A stretch of 64,000 nt of DNA from Flammula alnicola (Eukaryota; Basidiomycota; Agaricomycetes; Agaricales; Strophariaceae), in the NCBI GenBank assembly GCA_015499995.1, contig JADNRV010000039.1:1-64000 (forward strand), given 5' to 3'. The translations under genes were made by a program, and so were the position numbers. The notes under the pieces were generated by a model that saw nothing but the letters and a program-made list of their open reading frames with translations, did not search any database and was not told where the DNA came from. Shown piece after piece: positions 58,348-64,000 of the stretch (position 1 is its first letter; each line of letters starts with the position of its first letter).

Positions 58348-61083
58348 TAGAAGATTGTAGAATAGAAATATATAGATAGTAAGCTAAAGAAAATGAAAGA
58401 AAGAGGGCAGACGCGTCGAGGAATGGGGGAAAAGGAAGACGGCGCGCTCGGAAAACATATCCTAAAAGCTTACATAAGTCCGGGAATTTGCGTAAGGCAA
58501 AGTCCCGGTTCTTTGGTTGGAAGTGTCCCAGACTCTCTTAGCAGGCCCGCCAAATTGGGACTGTTAAGATAGCTGGTCCGAGACTATCCGTTGCGCAGCC
58601 TAATGCCCATGTCCATAATTCAGCTGCGCCTGCTCAAAGTCTGCAGGGTATCCTTCAGTCAGCCACCCATTTCGCTTTGATGGCGGCTGGTAATGAAGCA
58701 CATTCAACCTTATTTAATGATTACATGCGCGTCAAATACCAGTTAGAGGCTCAAAAGTAAGTTCACTTGTTGTATGAGTGCATATATGCGAGTAAAAATA
58801 TGTTTATATCCAGAGAACGCGTTGTCGAGCTGAGAGACGAGTTGAAAGATGCTAGAGAAGCCGCAAAGGTAGTAATTCCACCAAGACTGCTTGAGGAAGA
58901 TAAGCCTCGGGCAATGGCACGACTTTCTCCAGAACACCCTGTCATTAAGATCCCACCAGCTCCACCAGTTGAAGAGGAAGAAGATTACCCGGATGTTCGT
59001 TTTTGGAATAAGGACGAATGGAACCAGTACAAGGAAAGAGAGAGAAACCGAAATCGGAAAGTCAGCCCGCTCGCTTTCCTCTGCAACGAATCTGGAAAAT
59101 TGGCCTCAGAAGATCGGATAGATGAGATGACTGAAAGCGCCAAGCTAGCATGGAATGAACTCTATTACTGGCGCCTCGATCCTGCAACGTGGATGAAGAA
59201 AATTGGTCAAGCATTCGAATATTTCAGCAACACCATGAAGACGAAATACCCCGAGTTTCGCTACTGCCAGGGCGACTGGAAATTACACGCCTTTGCAACA
59301 ATTCGCTATCCTGACTGGAACCGGTACTATCGAAAGACAGGAGTATTAACTCGTTAGTGTCTTTCTGCTCTTTTGAACTCATTTGACAACACATTCTTTT
59401 CACAGGTGCAAAGCCGTCGAAAGGCAAACGAAAGGCCGATGACGAAGAAGATAGTGCACCAAAGGCGAAGAAGAAGAGCCGAAAACAACCAACCCCACCT
59501 GATATGAACGTCGTTGACCTCGACGGCGATACTGATCCAGCACCTGGACCTTCTTCCTCTCGCTCTCCTCCCACGAGTGCTGCGTCGACATCCTCGGTCA
59601 AATCAGATTCAGTCCCATCAACTTCTCCAACTACAGATGCAACACCTGCGTCGTCACCCTCCCATGAACCAGTTAGTCTGGGGGCCAACGCCATTGCCAA
59701 TCCATCAAGCACAGCCTCACAATCTCCGACTCTGTCTACTTCATCTTTCGGATCGCTCAACAGTTCAGGACCACCAGCGCAGGTGAATACGGGTGTGACT
59801 GCAAGCACATCTAGTTCATCAGGAGATGCTATGGTTCCGCAGCCCGAAGGCGATCACGTGAATGCTGATAATGGGATGATGGTACGTATCTTCCCAGCTC
59901 TCGGTTTCAATCTAACTCTGGACGATCGTAAACTCTTCCCCCCATCGAAAAGACACCTACGGCTGGGCCTGATGCACCAGCATCTCCTTCCACAAGCTCT
60001 GATGGAGACAACGATATTACTCAGCCAGCTCGACCTTCACGCCGACCGAGGGTAAGTTATCATTACATAGTTTGATTTATACGCAATTCTAATTTGTTCT
60101 ATGAAGATAGACCCACTGTGCGTATGACTTTGCCCATTTCATTCCAAGCGCTTACCTCGCAGATCTCCCTATATTGATTCGACAACAGTGCTGGCCTCTC
60201 GATCCCTAAACCCCCTACAGAGGTCCCTCAAACCATACCCAATGCGCCCATGGCGGTACATGCGAAGCCGAAGAAAGGAAAGTTAATGGAACCTTCGGAA
60301 ACACTTTTGACCGCTCGGTATGTTCAACTTTCGCCTTCTTGATTCTGTCCTCACAATTTTCCACAGTAATCTATATGCAATCGATTACCTCAAGACGCAC
60401 TCAGATGTGACCATCTCCGAGTTCAGGGATATCTATAAAAAGCTCGATTCGGAGACTTTAAAGGTACGAGTACGTTATTTTCTACATGTTAAACCCGTTC
60501 ATATACGTTCTGGTGTAGAGATACGAAGATATGAGTAAGGAAAGGAAAGCGGCCGCGGGGAAGAAACCTGTTCCCGCCCAGGGTATTGCTTGATACGTGG
60601 TGCGTACACCTTTTGTATGGTGATTTTTTTCTACGTATACTTACTGTTGTTGGCATTGGAAAACTTCAAGTCAAATTTCAGTAGACGTGGTACGAGAAGA
60701 AAGGGAAGGGAACGCGCAGAGGAAAGCAGAAAGGCACGGACAAGCTCAGAGAAATTCTGTATTATAAAGCGCATGGTGTATTCTGTAGCAATTCTGTAAT
60801 AAGCATATGGTCTCAGTCGATCACAGCATAACACAGACCGACGCAGAAAAATCTGTAGCATTCATTGGCCCAAAATTGACAACCTCAGAAAGTAAGCAGA
60901 AAACCGCAGAAAAAAATCTGCAGAACGGCCAAAAATGGGGATCTGCCGGGTTAGTCTGGGTCCTCGGCTGTGATCTGATATCAGCAGATCTGCTCAGACC
61001 CGACTTTCACTGGGCTTTAAGCTTAAAAGTCGCCAACTTCGCCAGTTCATCGATCAATCGATCATCTTTCATCTTATTCGCCA

Positions 61084-61243
61084 TGACCGACAACACCCCT
61101 CGGCACATGCAATCCAATGTGCTGAACAATCTCGTCGAGTCCAATGTCGGGTCCAGTCGCAATGCCATCAAAGTCGATCTCGTTGGGAAAATCGTTTACG
61201 ACGACCCTGCTGTGTTCAGGCGTTTGCGCGTTGATGGCCCTGT
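61084..61243 (+). CDS. first exon of an unrecognised gene
   Basis: MTDNTPRHMQSNVLNNLVES to LVGKIVYDDPAVFRRLRVDG, ending at a good donor (GTGAGTAG at 61,244). Composition is protein-like, and the ATG lies 70 bp beyond the outer target duplication of the 12-kb element, so the element may sit in its promoter. I could not place later exons: the sequence up to 61,820 shows only short frames. It may be a fragment. Confidence 0.4.
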
Positions 61244-61724
61244 GAGTAGAATCTATTTTTTGAAAGGTTGTCGCGCTTTGCTTTGACTTCACTTCGCTGA
61301 ATTCCTTAATCGAAGCCATTTAAGTACTAGTGAGCCCGTCTGGCATGGACGGGCAGGCGCAAGTACCTACCGTATCAGCCGGTAATCGGAGGCCATTCCG
61401 TACGCATTCCAAAATTACCCTCGGCCATGGTTCCCTGAATGTCGAAAAGAGACGCACACGCCAAACGCTTACGCACAGCGAATGCTCGTGTTATTGAACT
61501 ATCTAGCTCGCCAAGTTCAAGTTCGAGACCTATTTGTGTTTGCACGGACCGTACAAGTGCTATTCTGCCAACATAGGGCCGCAATGGGGGCGCTTGGCCG
61601 GGCGCGAACAATGATTAGCAGTTGGTTCTTCCAAAGTCTGTCAATCACCCATCACGTAGAGCCACGGAAAATCGTAGTCAACTTCTGATAGCCCTGATCT
61701 GATACTACTTTTGACTTTTCCACA

Positions 61725-61733
61725 TATATAAAG
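61725..61733 (+). promoter_or_regulatory. TATA box of the monooxygenase gene
   Basis: TATATAAAG lies about 95-100 bp before the ATG at 61,828, a usual distance in basidiomycete genes. Confidence 0.55.
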
Positions 61734-61827
61734 TCGCTTGGAGTGTCGGAGCGACCGAATGCAGCCCTTCTAGCGACATCATCCTTATCCTTCACCCTAA
61801 GCTCTCTTCCCTCTCTTTGCGACCATT

Positions 61828-63862
61828 ATGACGACGGATGCGAAACCCCAGAACCGAGCTCAAGTCTGCCTCAAGTTCATTGTCGTCGGCGGAGGTATCG
61901 CAGGTACGCTTGAACCAGAAGGAGATTGGAGGATCTCTTCGGCCGGTTTTGCGAACTGACACCGACTGTTATCAGGTCTTGCCACCGCTTCAACACTGAG
62001 AAAGGCGGGACACGATGTACTTGTTCTGGAGAGGGGAAATGGAAAGATTAAAGTACGCAATACCTGCTCTCACACTTCTGTCCATGGTACTGACAGGTTT
62101 GCCTTTCTATTACCGTGATAAGAGCAAAGGGGGCATCCAGTGAGTTTGTGGACGTCCGGCCGGCACTTCAGACCTCGCTTACATTCATGTAATTTTAGGT
62201 CCCCACCGAACATGACCACATTACTTCATAAATGGGGATTGGGACCTGTTCTCCAAGAAAAGGCGCACAAGTGTGACAAGTTCCTCTTCAAGAACGGTAA
62301 CCTCAATTTTTAGCGTGTTTGATTTTTTTTAAAAGCGAAATCCCCAGGAAACAGCGGGGATTTGATAGGTGCTATGAATATGGGACAAGAGTTTTTGAAG
62401 GATCTTGTCGCGGACTTCATGTTCCTTCAGGTACGTCGCTAAATCCGTCGCGTTGCGCATGATCGCATTGAGCTTCTGTCCTTGAATAGCACAAAGACCT
62501 GTACACCATGCTATACCAATTGGCCGTGAAAGAAGGAGTTGAATTCCGATTCAACGCAACCGTTGTCGATGCAGACTCCGAGCAGGTCTCTGTGACACTA
62601 GACTCGGGAGAAACACTGTTCGGTGATGTTATCGTCTGTGCTGATGGTTATGATAGTCTTCTACGCCAAGGCGTCACAGACTCTGACGACGAACCGCCGG
62701 ATGTCAATGACAGGCACGTGATCGTAACCTTCACGATACCAGTCCACCTCATGGAAGAGGACGAGGAACTGAGATCGTTGTTGAATATCAGAGAGGTGAG
62801 TATTTTGCATATCATTTTCGGGCCGATAATCCTCATTCTTATACAGTGGGTAATCTGGTTGGGAGAGGGTTATATCATGAACGCCAACATGCTGGTCAGT
62901 GGTTATTGTTCTGCTTTTAGCCAGGCGGTATTAATGGGTATATTTATCTTTAGGTCGGCGGGAAAGATTTCACGGCGACAATCATTCATAACTACTATGG
63001 AGCGAGACAACCAGAAGACCAAGACTGGACCGAAAGCCGAACGCTGGAATCGTGTGGGATACATCTCAGTAACTTTGAACCTCGGTAGGTCAGGTTCGCT
63101 CTCTACTAAAAGGCCCGGAATTGATCATACAATTTTAGAATACAGAAAGTGCTGAAACTCGCGACCTCACTATCCTCTCGAATATATGTACGCAGACCAC
63201 CTCCCGAGGATTTCGTGTGTAACAACTCAAGAGTGGTTCTTACTGGCGAATCTGCGCATCCTATGCTGGTACGTCCCACTGCTGCGTCCATCCCACATCG
63301 AACGGCTGATTAAACATGCATTGTAAGCCCGCGAGCAATCAGGGTGTTGCCTTGATTCTGGAAGACGCACAAACGCTCGGCTGCCTGTTCTCTCGGATAC
63401 GGAGCCGGGATCATGTCTCACAGCTGCTCACAGCTTACGAGGAGATTCGGCATCCACACTGCTCAGATACCCAGATGTGGGACTACCAGCAGCGGCTTGG
63501 GATGAAGGTTCCTGTAGGACCGCAGCAGGATGGACGTGACGCCATCCTGCGGCAGACCATGGCCTATGGCGATTGGGATCATATGGAGGAGACGACATTC
63601 AGGTCTATATGGGGTAACGAGCTGACATTGTTTGCCTATGACGCGACAGACAAAGTGGACGATTGGTGGGGACAGTATGGCTCGTTTATCTTGCGCCGAC
63701 ACGACAGATCGACGATGGAAGTGAAGGTGTCCATGGGCGACGTTGCATTCTCGTAAGTCGACTCTCAAACGCGTTTCAGAGAGATTTGTGTTGAATATAT
63801 ACCATATTTACAGACAGGAACTTCCCGTTGCAAACGTGGACGCTCGAGCACCACTGCAATGA
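61828..63862 (+). CDS. FAD-dependent monooxygenase (salicylate hydroxylase-like)
   Basis: A multi-exon gene beginning MTTDAKPQNRAQ, with the first intron splitting the dinucleotide-binding motif: FIVVGGGIAGLATASTLRKA (residues about 17-36) and HDVLVLERG. Later segments: GGIQSPPNMTTLLHKWGLGP, HKDLYTMLYQLAVKEGVEFR, VSVTLDSGETLFGDVIVCAD with GYDSLLRQGV (the GD-type ribose/FAD segment), SRVVLTGESAHPML (FAD motif 2, GEsAHPM) and ALILEDAQTLGCLFSR. Exons join across at least nine short introns; the exon after residue 51 is best begun at AGCAAAGGG near 62,123. The last intron (from 63,753) leads to QELPVANVDARAPLQ and TGA at 63,860-63,862. Such flavoproteins hydroxylate aromatic or related substrates with NAD(P)H; substrate unknown. 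No lesions seen. Sequence from 63,863 to the window end shows no further gene. Confidence 0.85.
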
Positions 63863-64000
63863 GCAGCTGGCGAAAGGAAGTTTCTTCAGAACCTCGTCGC
63901 CGGCTTTCCGCGCCACGTGGGCGAGCACGGGTGGACGGTGGATAGCAGCTGTCAGTTTGGCCGTGGGTCAGTCGATGGCTTGTATGGGTTGTGTTCATTG

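Larger units (their letters stand above)
53379..58586. mobile_element. two-gene transposon: DUF6589 protein plus RecQ-like helicase
   Basis: A 5,208-bp unit with imperfect terminal inverted repeats of about 120 bp starting TAGTCTCGGACCAGCT (left arm 53,379-53,498; right arm 58,586-58,468). A perfect 9-bp target duplication, TCCGTTGCG, is at 53,370-53,378 and 58,587-58,595. The arms share the blocks GAGTCTGGGACACTTCCAAC and CCGGGACTTTGCCTTACGC. It carries exactly two genes, convergent with no space between their stops: DUF6589 (53,584-56,181, +) and helicase (58,347-56,182, -). The starts lie 86 and about 121 bp inside the arms. Excising the unit and one duplication copy restores the exon of the host gene (SLASVA joined to QPNAHV). 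Both genes are undamaged, so it may be autonomous. Confidence 0.95.
53136..60593 (+). pseudogene. second gene of the Plavaka element, interrupted by the DUF6589/RecQ insertion
   Basis: Exons: 53136-53294, 53352-53378 continuing at 58596-58756, then 58814-59352, 59406-59881, 59953-60051, an 11-nt microexon 60107-60117, 60189-60317, 60367-60463 and 60519-60593. Without the insertion this gives 590 residues in one frame with GT..AG introns throughout. It starts MSNPFTYNAQSYSKSMTDEL; the middle has a helical stretch (ERVVELRDELKDAREAAKVV) and a Trp-rich block (VRFWNKDEWNQYKERERNRN, YYWRLDPATWMKKIGQAFEY, FRYCQGDWKLHAFATIRYPD). A long Ser/Thr/Pro linker and a short basic C-terminus (KTHSDVTISEFRDIYKKLDS) follow. 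The Trp-rich block recurs in uncharacterised mushroom proteins; I cannot assign a function. Being the second gene of the element, an accessory role in transposition is plausible. The insertion is its only visible defect. Confidence 0.75.
48753..61014. mobile_element. 12.26-kb Plavaka element with nested insertions
   Basis: Terminal inverted repeats are perfect for 20 bp (CCCAGTGAAAGTCGGGTCTG) and partly matched for another 10. CTTTAAGCT is duplicated on both sides (48,744-48,752 and 61,015-61,023). Contents: Plavaka transposase (48,939-52,774, +) and a second gene (53,136-60,593, +), plus two younger insertions, a miniature element (52,202-52,620) and the DUF6589/RecQ element (53,379-58,586). 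Without them the original unit would be about 6.6 kb. The 9-bp duplication is directly visible; whether Plavaka elements normally make 9-bp duplications I cannot verify here. Confidence 0.9.

Noticed and set aside
53379..58586. Helitron, because of the helicase
   Set aside because: The helicase is RecQ-like with no Rep domain, and the unit has TIRs and a target duplication, which Helitrons lack.
1..64000. tRNA, rRNA or other structural RNA genes
   Set aside because: I scanned for tRNA A/B-box-like patterns and rRNA-like blocks by eye and found nothing convincing; a dedicated search was not possible.

Overview
This window looks like a transposon-rich, gene-poor stretch of an agaricomycete (mushroom-forming basidiomycete) genome. 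The evidence is dense short GT..AG introns (about 50-70 bp), transposase families that are expanded in Agaricomycetes (KDZ with CxC5/CxC6 cysteine clusters, Plavaka, DUF6589, DUF6729), DUF6532 proteins, and several non-autonomous elements with terminal inverted repeats (TIRs). Species cannot be told from the sequence; family names are from memory of the families, not from a search.

Layout. 1-2.2 kb: one possible exon and two minisatellite arrays built on a palindromic core (GGATCGTCGATCC / AGGCTCGTCGAGCCT). 2.7-9.2 kb: a broken KDZ transposase (+) facing an intact 640-residue zinc-cluster gene (-), whose start codon sits at a 31-bp direct repeat flanking a further insertion. 9.5-10.9 kb: degenerate GC-rich tandem repeats. 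11.5-12.4 kb: a fold-back TIR element. 14-20.3 kb: decayed pieces of an aspartic peptidase, a hydantoinase and a D-lactate dehydrogenase, all on the minus strand. 21.7-22.8 kb: a TIR element with TTA target duplications and another element inside it. 22.9-28.2 kb: an intact 1,644-residue gene whose parts read as AT-hooks, DUF6729, a DDE-like core split by a DnaQ-type 3'-5' exonuclease, and a terminal Cys cluster. 31.3-32.6 kb: an intact HNH nuclease-like gene. 33-36 kb: the N-terminal half of an importin-beta3 gene, now a pseudogene. 38.4-39.1 kb: tandem repeats. 39.3-41.2 kb: an unknown gene and a miniature element carrying a nested element. 41.9-44.3 kb: remnants of a subtilisin, a DUF6532 gene and a PP4-type phosphatase. 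45.4-48.7 kb: a DUF6532 gene and the 5' part of a Plavaka transposase.

The centrepiece is 48,753-61,014: a 12.26-kb unit with 20-bp perfect terminal inverted repeats and 9-bp target duplications (CTTTAAGCT). It carries a Plavaka transposase and a second multi-exon gene. Two later insertions broke these genes: a 419-bp miniature element (TSD TCA) in the last part of the transposase, and a 5,208-bp two-gene element (TSD TCCGTTGCG, about 120-bp TIRs) in an exon of the second gene. That inner element holds only a DUF6589 gene and a RecQ-like helicase, convergent with abutting stop codons. Removing either insertion plus one TSD copy restores the reading frame at that site, so both boundaries are exact. 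The DUF6589/RecQ unit is the best candidate for an undescribed mobile system here.

The window ends with an intact FAD-dependent monooxygenase gene (61.8-63.9 kb), the only clearly ordinary metabolic gene.
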